64,000 nucleotides of DNA from Rhizobium herbae. GTDB lineage: Bacteria > Pseudomonadota > Alphaproteobacteria > Rhizobiales > Rhizobiaceae. The notes beneath the pieces were generated by a model. It searched no databases. It saw only the letters and a program-made list of their open reading frames with translations, and was not told where the DNA came from. Positions within the stretch are counted from its first letter, which is position 1. Every line of letters begins with the position of its first letter. Made by a program: the position numbers and the translations under genes. The stretch is from positions 62,001-126,000 of the forward strand of contig NZ_JAGGJV010000002.1 of NCBI RefSeq assembly GCF_017873135.1. Direction: 5' to 3'. Below are positions 17,307-25,178 of the stretch, piece by piece.

Positions 17307-18299
17307 TCAGAGAAGACCGGCTTCCTTCGCCGCCGCCGATAACGAGATCATCGGGCGCGGTCCGACCTGCTCGATCACGATGCCGGCCGCCAGGCTGCCG
17401 AGCTTGCCGCAGTCGGCAAGCGTCCTGCCCGTCGTGTACCCATGCAGGAATCCGGCGGCATAGAGATCGCCGGCGCCGGTGGTATCGACCACGCGTTTGA
17501 CCGTCGTCGCATCGACCGTCACCCGCTCGTCGCCCTTGACGATAATCGAGCCGTCTTCGCTCAGCGTCACCGCGGCGAGCTTGCAATCCCTGGCGATCAT
17601 CGACAGCGCCTGTTCGAAGTCTTCCGTCTCGTACAGCGCCAGGGCCTCGGCGCGGTTGGCGAAAACGATGTCGACGGTGCCGGAGCGCATCAGGTCGAGG
17701 AATTCCGCGCGGTAGCGATGGACGCAGAAACTGTCGGAGAGCGTCATCGCCACTTCGCGGCCGTTTTCATGGGCGATGCGGGCGCATTCGCGGATCGCGT
17801 CCTTGGCAAGCGGCGGATCCCAGAGATAGCCTTCGAAATAGGTAACGGCCGCCTCCGCGACCACCGCCGGCTCGACGTCCTCCGGGCCAAGCTCGACGCA
17901 GGCGCCGAGATAGGTGTTCATCGAGCGCTCGCCGTCATCGGTGACGAAGATCATCGAGCGGGCGGTCGGCGGATGGGTTTCCAGCGGCTTCGTCTCGAAA
18001 TGCACGCCCTGCGCCCGGATGTCGTGGGTGAAGATCTCGCCGAGCTGATCATTGGCGACCTTGCCGAAATAGGCGGCCTTGCCGCCGAGGCTGGCAACGC
18101 CCGCCGCCGTGTTGCCGGCGCTGCCGCCGGAAGCCTCGAGAGCTGGTCCCATGCGCGAATAGAGCAGTTCGGCGCGGTCGGCGTCGATCAGGTTCATCGC
18201 GCTCTTGATGATGCCGTTGTGGACAAGAAACGCGTCGTCGCAGCGCGCAATGATATCCACAATGGCATTGCCGATCGTGAGAACGTCGAATTTTGTCAT
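17307..18299 (-). CDS. PfkB-family carbohydrate kinase, probable adenosine kinase
   Basis: A 330-residue ribokinase-fold enzyme. The N-terminus F-D-V-L-T-I-G-N-A-I-V-D matches rhizobial adenosine-kinase-like proteins; G-G-S-A-G-N-T-A is the PfkB signature 1 and D-T-T-G-A-G-D-L-Y-A-A-G-F is signature 2, with the catalytic Asp in G-A-G-D. It phosphorylates a sugar or nucleoside using ATP; adenosine salvage is the best guess from overall resemblance. It is divergent from the tetR gene at 18440, with which it shares the 42-base palindrome region. Confidence 0.9.
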   Translation of the reverse strand: MTKFDVLTIGNAIVDIIARCDDAFLVHNGIIKSAMNLIDADRAELLYSRMGPALEASGGSAGNTAAGVASLGGKAAYFGKVANDQLGEIFTHDIRAQGVHFETKPLETHPPTARSMIFVTDDGERSMNTYLGACVELGPEDVEPAVVAEAAVTYFEGYLWDPPLAKDAIRECARIAHENGREVAMTLSDSFCVHRYRAEFLDLMRSGTVDIVFANRAEALALYETEDFEQALSMIARDCKLAAVTLSEDGSIIVKGDERVTVDATTVKRVVDTTGAGDLYAAGFLHGYTTGRTLADCGKLGSLAAGIVIEQVGPRPMISLSAAAKEAGLL

Positions 18300-18398
18300 C
18301 CGGAACCGCCTGGAATGTTTGTGTCAGCCGGTGTCCGGTAATAGCGGATTTCCGGCACTTTGGAAGGGAAAAGAGAAAAAGAACGGTTTTGGACAGAT

Positions 18399-18440
18399 TT
18401 CGCTTGAAATAGGGAATGATCATTTCCTATATCAAGCGAA
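18399..18440. promoter_or_regulatory. 42-base near-perfect palindrome, probable TetR operator with divergent promoters
   Basis: The two 21-base arms are complementary at 19 positions: TTCGCTTGA, one mismatch, ATAGG, one mismatch, AATGA, mirrored about 18419/18420. On the plus strand TTGAAA (18404-18409) and TATATC (18428-18433) sit 18 bases apart as possible -35 and -10 boxes; by symmetry TTGATA and TATTTC do the same on the minus strand. It touches the tetR ATG at 18440 and lies about 100 bases before the divergent kinase start. Confidence 0.75.
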
Positions 18441-19060
18441 TGGAAATCGAAGCCGATACTCTGCCGGAACCGAGAACACGTGGCCGCCCCCGCGAGTTCG
18501 ATATCGATCTGGCGCTTGACCGGGCCATCGAAGTGTTTTCCACGCGCGGTTATCATGGCACGGCGATCAGCGACCTCAGTGAGGCAATGCAACTGACGCC
18601 CGGCAGCATCTACAAGGCCTTCAAGGACAAGCGCGGCATATTGCTCGCCGCGTTCGATCGTTACCGGGTGTTGCGGAGCCGAAAGCTGAAAGCAGCAATC
18701 GATCCGCATGTCGTGGGGCGGGACAAGGTTCAGGCGGCGCTGCGATTTTACGCGGAGGCCGCGCACGGCACGCTCGGACAGCGTGGCTGCCTCGTCGTTA
18801 CGACTGCCACGGAACTGGCCGTCTCCGATCCCGTTGTTGGGGAGCGTGTGGCCCTCGCGCACGCGACAAATGAGGCGGTGATGAACGACTGCATCCTGCT
18901 CGGCCAGTCAGACGGATCGATTCCCGCTGGCATCAATGCTGCCGATACGGCCCGAGCATTGCTATGCCTGCTGCAGGGCATGCGTGTCCTCGGCAAAACA
19001 GGCCGAAGCCACGCGCAGATGATCGCGGTTGCCGATGCGGCGATGAAACTTCTCGATTGA
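18440..19060 (+). CDS. TetR/AcrR-family transcriptional regulator
   Basis: A 206-residue regulator. The N-terminal helix-turn-helix is typical: A-I-E-V-F-S-T-R-G-Y-H-G-T-A-I-S-D-L-S-E followed by L-T-P-G-S-I-Y-K-A-F-K-D-K. The C-terminal ligand domain is helical. The frame is open from an ATG at 18416, but that start falls inside the 42-base palindrome; the ATG at 18440 (MEIEADT) keeps the operator outside the coding part. The MFS exporter gene follows after 39 bases, so the likely job is repression of tetR and the exporter, relieved by an exported compound. Confidence 0.9.
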   Translation: MEIEADTLPEPRTRGRPREFDIDLALDRAIEVFSTRGYHGTAISDLSEAMQLTPGSIYKAFKDKRGILLAAFDRYRVLRSRKLKAAIDPHVVGRDKVQAALRFYAEAAHGTLGQRGCLVVTTATELAVSDPVVGERVALAHATNEAVMNDCILLGQSDGSIPAGINAADTARALLCLLQGMRVLGKTGRSHAQMIAVADAAMKLLD

Positions 19061-19099
19061 GACCTGACAATTTTAAGAAACCTGCATTCGGAGACGACC

Positions 19100-20317
19100 G
19101 TGACCAGCATCGCAATACTCGATGAACTTGATTCCGAGCCCAAGAAAATGTCGGCGGCGATGACGTTCCTTCTGGCCGCCGCCTGCGGACTGATCGCGGC
19201 CAACCTCTACTACGCGCAGCCCTTGATCGGGCCGATCAGCACGTCGCTCGGCCTGTCCCCGGGGGCGGCCGGGCTCATCGTCACTCTGACGCAGATCGGC
19301 TATGGGCTGGGTCTGCTGTTCATCGTCCCGCTCGGCGATCTCTTCGAAAATCGCAAGCTGATCCTCGCGGTCATGGGGCTTGGAACGCTTGCCGTCGTCG
19401 GTGCTGGCCTCGCCTCGACGCCGCTGCCGTTTCTGGCCTCGGCGTTCTTCATCGGGCTCGGTTCGGTGGCGATCCAGATCATCGTGCCCTATGCGGCGCA
19501 TATGGCACCGGAAGCGCATCGCGGCCAGGCCGTCGGCAATGTCATGAGCGGGTTGATGGTCGGTATCATGCTGGCGCGTCCGGCTTCCAGCTTCATCGCC
19601 GAATTCCTGCCCTGGCACATGGTGTTCTTCATCTCGGCCGTGGTCCTCGTCATTCTGGCTCTGGTTCTCGCCCGCGCCCTGCCGCCGCGTATTCCGCAGA
19701 CGGGTTTGAGCTATGGCGGGCTGCTGGCCTCGATGGGCCGGCTGGTGGTGACGACACCGATCCTGCGCCGTCGTTCGCTCTATCAAGCCTGCATGTTCGC
19801 CGCTTTCAGCCTGTTCTGGACAACCACGCCGCTTCTGCTTTCGGGGCCGGAATTCGGCCTGTCGCAGGGGCAGATCGCGCTGTTCGCGCTGGCAGGGGCC
19901 GCCGGTGCCATCGCCGCGCCGATCGGCGGGCGTCTTGCAGATCGTGGCTGGAGCTATCTGGCGACGCGATTGGCAATGATCTCCGTCGCCGTCGCCTTCC
20001 TCATCACCCATATTGCACCAACCGGATCGCTGTTGGCGCTTGGTCTTCTCACCTTTGCCGCGATCCTGCTGGATTTCGGCGTGACGACCAATCTGGTACT
20101 CGGCCAGCGCGCCATCTTCGTCCTTGGCGCCGAATATCGAAGCCGTCTGAATGGCCTCTATATGGCGACCTTCTTCGCCGGTGGCGCGCTCGGCTCGGCG
20201 CTCGGCGGCTGGCTTTATGCGGAAGGCGGCTGGTGGGCGGCCTCGATGCTGGGCCTCGCGCTCCCGGCCTGTGCGCTTCTCTATTCGCTGACGGAGCGCA
20301 GGCCGGTCAAAAGCTGA
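19100..20317 (+). CDS. MFS transporter, 12-segment efflux type
   Basis: A 405-residue major-facilitator protein with 12 predicted membrane segments. A-A-N-L-Y-Y-A-Q-P-L in segment 1 and the loop P-L-G-D-L-F-E-N-R-K are features of the YnfM/arabinose-efflux-like group. The start is a GTG preceded by CGGAG at 19089-19093. It is most likely co-transcribed with the tetR gene 39 bases upstream, which points to an inducible exporter of a small toxic compound. Substrate unknown. The stop lies 4 bases from that of the convergent VOC gene. Confidence 0.9.
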   Translation: MTSIAILDELDSEPKKMSAAMTFLLAAACGLIAANLYYAQPLIGPISTSLGLSPGAAGLIVTLTQIGYGLGLLFIVPLGDLFENRKLILAVMGLGTLAVVGAGLASTPLPFLASAFFIGLGSVAIQIIVPYAAHMAPEAHRGQAVGNVMSGLMVGIMLARPASSFIAEFLPWHMVFFISAVVLVILALVLARALPPRIPQTGLSYGGLLASMGRLVVTTPILRRRSLYQACMFAAFSLFWTTTPLLLSGPEFGLSQGQIALFALAGAAGAIAAPIGGRLADRGWSYLATRLAMISVAVAFLITHIAPTGSLLALGLLTFAAILLDFGVTTNLVLGQRAIFVLGAEYRSRLNGLYMATFFAGGALGSALGGWLYAEGGWWAASMLGLALPACALLYSLTERRPVKS

Positions 20318-20321
20318 GGAA

Positions 20322-20747
20322 TCAGGCGGGCAGCACCGACGCATCAAACTGTGCGGCGTATTCCGCAGTCGGCGGGATAGGCTTGATCACGTCGATCAGT
20401 ACGCCGTTTGGGTCGGCAGTGATGAAATGCCGCTGACCGAAATCCTCGTCGCGCAGCGTTCTCAGGATCGGCAGACCTGCTGCCTGAAACTCTGCATAAA
20501 GGGCGTCCGGGTCCTCGACCTCGAAATTCAGAAGCAACCCGGAAACGGTTCCGTGCCCGCTTTGCGGAATGGTGTGGTGATTGCCGTCCAGAACAGCCAA
20601 CGTAACGCGTTCGTCCAGCGTCGATTGGAGGTGCACATACCAGTCGCTGCTGAACAGCGCCTCGAAGCGAAGATGCCGCTTGTAGAAATCAATGGTTACC
20701 TGGACATCGCCGGTCATGATGACGGGATAGTAGCTGGTGATTTTCAT
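20322..20747 (-). CDS. VOC-superfamily (glyoxalase/bleomycin-resistance-like) protein
   Basis: A 141-residue protein of the vicinal-oxygen-chelate fold, with two beta-alpha-beta-beta-beta modules: the first begins [19 protein letters not shown], the second contains [13 protein letters not shown]. It may be a metal-dependent isomerase or dioxygenase, or a drug-binding protein. The ATG at 20747 is chosen over one 48 bases upstream because GGAGAAG lies just before it. It is divergent from a tetR-type gene, with two palindromic operators between them, suggesting control by that regulator. Confidence 0.87.
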   Translation of the reverse strand: MKITSYYPVIMTGDVQVTIDFYKRHLRFEALFSSDWYVHLQSTLDERVTLAVLDGNHHTIPQSGHGTVSGLLLNFEVEDPDALYAEFQAAGLPILRTLRDEDFGQRHFITADPNGVLIDVIKPIPPTAEYAAQFDASVLPA

Positions 20748-20770
20748 GGCTTTCTTCTCCTTCAAAATCC

Positions 20771-20820
20771 ACATACAATCTGTTTGTATCTTCAATTAAC
20801 ATACATACAGATTGTATGTA
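20771..20820. promoter_or_regulatory. Paired palindromic operators between VOC gene and tetR
   Basis: Two copies of ATACA, 7 bases, TGTAT lie at 20773-20789 and 20801-20817. The second is embedded in a perfect palindrome, TACATACA (20802-20809), GAT, TGTATGTA (20813-20820). In addition ACATACAATCTG (20771-20782) and CAGATTGTATGT (20808-20819) are exact inverted copies. This layout, between divergent genes and just upstream of a TetR gene, is what an autorepressor operator looks like. Confidence 0.78.
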
Positions 20821-20831
20821 AAGGTGGAAAA

Positions 20832-21410
20832 TTGCGACGCAGCAACAGCGAGCGGACGGAAACCATGAGGGGCGCATTGATCCGTGCGGCACGCGGCCTA
20901 TTCATCGAAAAAGGCTATGCGGATACCGCCACGCCGGAAATCGTCAACGCTGCCGGTGTGACGCGTGGGGCTCTCTATCATCATTTCGTGGACAAGAAGG
21001 CGCTCTTTGCTGCCGTTATCGCCGACGAGGCGAGGAAGGTGAGTGAAGAAATCGAAAGCGCTTCGGCGGCCTCGGCGACAGCGCGCGACGCCATTCTCGA
21101 CGGCACGCGCGCCTATTTCGATGCCCTGGCTGTGCCCGGGCGTACGCGCCTGCTCCTGCTGGATGGGCCTGCCGTTCTGGGATCAGACGCCATGCGCGAG
21201 CTGGATGAGGAATATTCGGAAGCCAGCCTCAAGGCGGGCCTGAGGGAACTCTTCGCCGCCAGCGGCAAGGCGCCGGACCTACTGGATGTTTTTACCGACC
21301 TTCTCGCCGCAGCGTTCGACCGGGCGGCACTTGCCATCGAGGCTGGTGCCAGCCGCCAGGACTACGAAAGGGCGATCGCCGTGCTGATTGACGGCATATC
21401 CGTCAAATGA
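20832..21410 (+). CDS. TetR/AcrR-family transcriptional regulator (TTG start)
   Basis: A 192-residue regulator. Helix-turn-helix: L-F-I-E-K-G-Y-A-D-T-A-T-P-E-I-V, then A-G-V-T-R-G-A-L-Y-H-H-F-V-D-K-K, the strongest TetR hallmark. I place the start at the TTG at 20832 (MRRSNSERTETM), because AAGGTGG at 20821-20827 is spaced correctly before it and homologues of this group usually begin with this R-R/S-E-R-T-E-T-M sequence; the ATG at 20865 would cut into the first helix. It is divergent from the VOC gene across the operator pair. Its stop overlaps the end of nth. Confidence 0.9.
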   Translation: MRRSNSERTETMRGALIRAARGLFIEKGYADTATPEIVNAAGVTRGALYHHFVDKKALFAAVIADEARKVSEEIESASAASATARDAILDGTRAYFDALAVPGRTRLLLLDGPAVLGSDAMRELDEEYSEASLKAGLRELFAASGKAPDLLDVFTDLLAAAFDRAALAIEAGASRQDYERAIAVLIDGISVK

Positions 21411-22167
21411 CTTGTGCCGGCAACTCGACCAGGGGCGCAGGGATCTCATTGGTCTTTTCCGCCGCCTTGCAGATATCGGCGATGACGCAACGTTCGCATT
21501 CCGGCTTGCGCGCCTTGCAGCAATAGCGCCCGTGCAGGATCAGCCAATGGTGCGCATGGTAGAGATAGTGGTCCGGGATGATCCGCATCAGCTGGCTTTC
21601 GACCTCGTCCGGGGTTTTCCCCGGGGCCAGACAGAGCCGGTTGGCTATGCGGAAGATGTGGGTGTCCACCGCCATGGTCGCTTGTCCGAAAGCCATCGAG
21701 AGAACGACATTGGCGGTTTTGCGGCCGACCCCCGGCAGGGTGATCAACTCTTCGCGCGTCCTCGGCACCTCGCCGCCGTATTCGGCAATCAGCTTTTCAC
21801 TGAGCGCAATGACGTTCTTTGCCTTGTTGCGGTAGAGCCCGATGGTCTTGATATAGTCGCGAACCCGCTCTTCACCCAGCGCCACCATCTTTTCCGGCGT
21901 ATCGGCAATGGCAAACAGCGCCCGCGTCGCCTTGTTGACGCCAGCATCCGTCGCCTGCGCCGACAGCGCCACCGCAACAACCAGCGTGAACGGGTTGACG
22001 TGTTCCAACTCGCCCTTGGGTTCCGGACGCTGGATCGAGAAGCGCCGGAAAATCTCCTCGATTTCCGCCTTGTTATAGACGGTCTTCAGCCTGCTCCCGG
22101 CGCGGCCGGTTGTCGCGGTTTTCGCTTTCGCCGGCTTGATGGATGATTCTGGCTTCACGTTTTTCAT
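21403..22167 (-). CDS. nth: Endonuclease III
   Basis: A 254-residue bifunctional DNA glycosylase/AP lyase for oxidised pyrimidines. The helix-hairpin-helix L-P-G-V-G-R-K-T-A-N-V-V carries the catalytic lysine, followed by the catalytic aspartate in A-V-D-T-H-I-F-R. The C-terminal 4Fe-4S cluster motif is intact as C-x6-C-x2-C-x5-C. The N-terminus has a roughly 30-residue basic extension (K-P-A-K-A-K-T) common in rhizobia. The frame continues to 22203, but that would overlap the divergent DUF2244 gene, so the ATG at 22167 is preferred. Confidence 0.96.
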   Translation of the reverse strand: MKNVKPESSIKPAKAKTATTGRAGSRLKTVYNKAEIEEIFRRFSIQRPEPKGELEHVNPFTLVVAVALSAQATDAGVNKATRALFAIADTPEKMVALGEERVRDYIKTIGLYRNKAKNVIALSEKLIAEYGGEVPRTREELITLPGVGRKTANVVLSMAFGQATMAVDTHIFRIANRLCLAPGKTPDEVESQLMRIIPDHYLYHAHHWLILHGRYCCKARKPECERCVIADICKAAEKTNEIPAPLVELPAQVI

Positions 22168-22189
22168 GATGCATCTATAGTCAATCGTC

Positions 22190-22687
22190 ATGAACGATGG
22201 CAACGCCGAGATAACGACGGAAGAGCAGCCGGTTTTCGCCGCCGAGTTGACGCCCTATCGCTCGCTCGGCCTCAAGGGCTTCAAGGTCCTTCTGTTGATC
22301 GCCGGACTGATGAGCCTCGTTCACATCTTCGTCTTCGTCATCATCGGCGCCTGGCCGATCGTCTTCTTCTTCGGACTGGATTTCCTGCTGCTGTTTGGCG
22401 CTTTCTGGCTGAATTACCGCTCCGCTCGCGCTCGCGAGGAAGTGAGCGTCTCGCGTACCGATGTCTCGGTGCGCAAGTTCACGCCGGCGGGCAAAATGAC
22501 TGAGCATCACTTCAACACCTTCTGGGCACGGTTCAATATTTTCCGCCACGAGGAGATCGGAATCGTTTCCATGCAGATCAGCGACCGGCGGCGCGCGACC
22601 GATATCGGCTCGTTCCTCAACCGTGACGACCGGGAAACGTTCGCGACCGCCTTTTCCTGCGCTCTGGCAACGGTGAAGCGCCGATAG
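22190..22687 (+). CDS. DUF2244 membrane protein
   Basis: A 165-residue protein with two adjacent membrane helices (about residues 36-55 and 60-78) and a cytoplasmic C-terminal domain containing D-V-S-V-R-K-F-T-P-A-G-K. This matches the DUF2244 family, common in alphaproteobacteria and often near nth, as here (divergent, 22 bases apart). Function is unknown. There is no clear ribosome binding site before the ATG. Confidence 0.88.
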   Translation: MNDGNAEITTEEQPVFAAELTPYRSLGLKGFKVLLLIAGLMSLVHIFVFVIIGAWPIVFFFGLDFLLLFGAFWLNYRSARAREEVSVSRTDVSVRKFTPAGKMTEHHFNTFWARFNIFRHEEIGIVSMQISDRRRATDIGSFLNRDDRETFATAFSCALATVKRR

Positions 22688-22752
22688 GGCAAGAATCGGG
22701 TGGCGAATGCCGGCCCCGAGTGATTATCTCTTATCCTCAAGGAGATACGATC

Positions 22753-23625
22753 ATGGACATCAAGACATCGGTTCCCACCGACATAACGCCGCACGGCAGC
22801 GACTACGAGACCGTCAGCCGAGTCGTTGAACTGTTGACCGAGACCTATCGCGATCAGCCGTCTCTCGAAAGCATCGCCGGTGATCTCGGCCAGTCGCCGA
22901 CGCAATTGCAGAAGACGTTTACGCGCTGGGCGGGTCTGTCGCCGAAGGCGTTCCTGCAGGCTGTGACGCTGGATCACGCCAAGCGCCTGCTGCGCCAGGA
23001 AGAGTTGCCACTGCTCGAAACCAGCTTCGAACTCGGTCTATCAGGCCCCTCGCGGCTGCACGACCTTTTCGTCACCCACGAGGCAATGTCGCCCGGCGAA
23101 TGGAAACTGCGCGGCGGCGGACTGACCATCCGCTATGGTTTTCATCCGTGTCCGTTCGGCGTGGCGCTGGTGATGATCACGGATCGCGGCCTTGCCGGCC
23201 TCGCTTTCAATGATGCCGGCGACGAAAAGGCCAGCTTCGAGGACATGGCCGGCCGCTGGCCAAACGCTCGGTTTATCGAAGACAGCGCGGCGACGGCCAG
23301 ATATGCCGCCCGTATTTTCGATGCCAGGGAGTGGAGCGCCGAAGAACCGTTGCGCGTGGTGCTGATCGGATCCGACTTCCAGATCCGCGTCTGGGAATCG
23401 CTCCTGAAAATCCCGATGGGAAAGGCTGTTACCTATTCCGATATCGCCTGCGATATCGGTCAGCCGACTGCCTCACGCGCCGTTGGCGCCGCCGTCGGCC
23501 GCAACCCGATCTCGTTCGTGGTTCCCTGCCATCGCGCTCTCGGCAAGAGCGGCGCGCTCACCGGCTATCATTGGGGTCTCACCCGCAAACGGGCCATGCT
23601 CGGCTGGGAAGCGGGAAAGGTCTGA
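22753..23625 (+). CDS. Ada-like AraC-HTH / methylated-DNA-cysteine S-methyltransferase
   Basis: A 290-residue protein. An AraC-type helix-turn-helix spans about residues 16-110 (I-A-G-D-L-G-Q-S-P-T-Q-L-Q-K-T-F). The C-terminal part is an O6-methylguanine-DNA methyltransferase with the suicide cysteine in V-P-C259-H-R. The N-terminal Ada zinc/phosphotriester domain of E. coli Ada is absent, so it may repair O6-methylguanine without the phosphotriester-triggered switch, though the HTH suggests DNA binding or regulation. The ribosome binding site AAGGAGA sits 7-8 bases before the ATG, better than the in-frame start at 22720. Confidence 0.93.
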   Translation: MDIKTSVPTDITPHGSDYETVSRVVELLTETYRDQPSLESIAGDLGQSPTQLQKTFTRWAGLSPKAFLQAVTLDHAKRLLRQEELPLLETSFELGLSGPSRLHDLFVTHEAMSPGEWKLRGGGLTIRYGFHPCPFGVALVMITDRGLAGLAFNDAGDEKASFEDMAGRWPNARFIEDSAATARYAARIFDAREWSAEEPLRVVLIGSDFQIRVWESLLKIPMGKAVTYSDIACDIGQPTASRAVGAAVGRNPISFVVPCHRALGKSGALTGYHWGLTRKRAMLGWEAGKV

Positions 23626-23633
23626 CACGGAAA

Positions 23634-23651
23634 GGGCCGCTCACGCGGCCC
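23634..23651. terminator. Hairpin between convergent ada-like and gpmA genes
   Basis: GGGCCGC (23634-23640), TCAC loop, GCGGCCC (23645-23651), with A-rich flanks, lies in the 55-base gap between two convergent genes. It has no T tract, so it is a weak, possibly bidirectional terminator. Confidence 0.45.
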
Positions 23652-23680
23652 AAATCGTTACGAGACACAGTGGCGGGTGT

Positions 23681-24316
23681 TCAGTGCGCGCCCGACATGT
23701 CGCCGAGGACTTCCTTGGAAGCGACGGTTGAATCCGCGTTGAGCTTGTAGACCATCGGCACGCCCGTCGCGAGATTGAGGGCAAGAATCTGTTCCTTGGT
23801 CAAACGATCGAGCACCATGACCAGCGAGCGCAGCGAATTGCCATGGGCTGCGACAAGAACATTCTCGCCCCTGAGAACACGCGGCAGGATCTCGGTCAGA
23901 TAGTACGGCCAGACGCGCGCGCCGGTATCGCGCAGGCTTTCGCCGCCCGGCGGCGGAACGTCGTAGGACCGGCGCCAGATATGCACCTGCTCCTCGCCCC
24001 ATTTGGCCCGGGCATCGTCCTTGTTGAGCCCGGACAGATCGCCGTAGTCGCGCTCGTTCAGCGCCTGGTCCTTGATGGTTTCGAGGTCCGGCTGGCCGAT
24101 ATTGTCGAGGATGAGCTTGAGCGTGTGCTGCGCGCGCGTCAGCACCGAGGTGAAGGCGATGTCGTACTTGATGCCGTAATCGGCCAGCGCCTTGCCGCCG
24201 GCATTGGCTTCCTCGATGCCGAGTGCCGTCAGGTCGGGATCCTTCCAGCCGGTAAACAGGTTCTTCAGGTTCCAGTCGCTCTGGCCGTGACGCACAAGGA
24301 CGAGGGTGCCGCTCAT
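23681..24316 (-). CDS. gpmA: 2,3-bisphosphoglycerate-dependent phosphoglycerate mutase
   Basis: A 211-residue cofactor-dependent mutase interconverting 3- and 2-phosphoglycerate in glycolysis. The start [12 protein letters not shown] contains the phospho-accepting histidine; the second catalytic histidine is in [10 protein letters not shown], and E-R-D-Y-G-D-L-S-G is the third signature. The length fits the shorter alphaproteobacterial form. CGGAGGA precedes the ATG at 24316. It is last in the mgsA-glk-ABC-dapB-gpmA run, 26 bases after dapB. Confidence 0.97.
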   Translation of the reverse strand: MSGTLVLVRHGQSDWNLKNLFTGWKDPDLTALGIEEANAGGKALADYGIKYDIAFTSVLTRAQHTLKLILDNIGQPDLETIKDQALNERDYGDLSGLNKDDARAKWGEEQVHIWRRSYDVPPPGGESLRDTGARVWPYYLTEILPRVLRGENVLVAAHGNSLRSLVMVLDRLTKEQILALNLATGVPMVYKLNADSTVASKEVLGDMSGAH

Positions 24317-24342
24317 ATGTATTCCTCCGGGGAGTTTAAGGT

Positions 24343-25161
24343 TCAGGACAGCCCGAGCACGTCGAGCATGGAATAGAAGCCGGGTTTCTGGTTGCGCGCC
24401 CACAGTGCCGCGGTGACGGCGCCGCGCGCAAAGATCGCGCGGTCGGTGGCCGAGTGGGACAGCGTCACCTGCTCGCCTTCGCCAGCGAGAATGACGGAAT
24501 GTTCGCCGATCACCGAGCCGCCGCGCAGCGTGGCAAAACCGATCGTGCCTGCGACGCGCGCGCCGGTATGGCCGTCGCGCACCCGCACGGAATGTTCGGC
24601 AAGGCCGATATCGCGGCCCTTGGCAGCGGCTCCGCCGAGAAGCAGTGCCGTCCCGGAAGGCGCGTCCACCTTGTGTTTATGGTGCATTTCGAGGATCTCG
24701 ATGTCCCAGTTTTCCGGGCCAAGCGCGCGCGCAGCCTGCTCGGTGAGAACGCCGAGAAGATTGACGCCGAGGCTCATATTGCCGGATTTGACGATGCGGG
24801 CATGCCGGGCGGCGGCATTGAATTTCGCTTCATCGTCCGCTGAGCAGCCGGTGGTCCCGATGACATGGACGATGCGGGCCTGCGCGGCGAGGCCGGAAAA
24901 TTCCACGGACGCGGCGGGCGAGGTGAAGTCGAGTACGCCTTCGGCCTCGACAAACGCTTCGAGCGGCTTGTCGGTGATGGTCACACCGGTCGGTCCGAGG
25001 CCAGCGATCTCACCCGCGTCGCGGCCGATGAAGGCGGAGCCCGGCCGTTCGACGGCGGCAAAGAGAGTGGCGCCCGGCACGGCATTGATGGTGCGGATCA
25101 GCGTCTGGCCCATCCGGCCGGCGGCGCCCACCACAACGAGTTTCATGTCCGTCCCGCTCAT
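24343..25161 (-). CDS. dapB: 4-hydroxy-tetrahydrodipicolinate reductase
   Basis: A 272-residue NAD(P)H-dependent enzyme of the lysine/diaminopimelate pathway. The nucleotide loop [12 protein letters not shown] is near the start; the substrate and catalytic motif [15 protein letters not shown] is complete. The ATG at 25161 (MSGTDMKL) has GAGGCAGG upstream and is better than one 21 bases earlier. It is flanked in the same operon by the ABC exporter (17 bases upstream) and gpmA. Confidence 0.97.
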   Translation of the reverse strand: MSGTDMKLVVVGAAGRMGQTLIRTINAVPGATLFAAVERPGSAFIGRDAGEIAGLGPTGVTITDKPLEAFVEAEGVLDFTSPAASVEFSGLAAQARIVHVIGTTGCSADDEAKFNAAARHARIVKSGNMSLGVNLLGVLTEQAARALGPENWDIEILEMHHKHKVDAPSGTALLLGGAAAKGRDIGLAEHSVRVRDGHTGARVAGTIGFATLRGGSVIGEHSVILAGEGEQVTLSHSATDRAIFARGAVTAALWARNQKPGFYSMLDVLGLS

Positions 25162-25178
25162 GCCTGCCTCAATTCCCG

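Noticed and set aside
20427-20831. N-terminal extension of the tetR frame across the VOC gene.
   Set aside because: It is antisense to the VOC gene and runs through the operators; the TTG at 20832 has the only good ribosome binding site.
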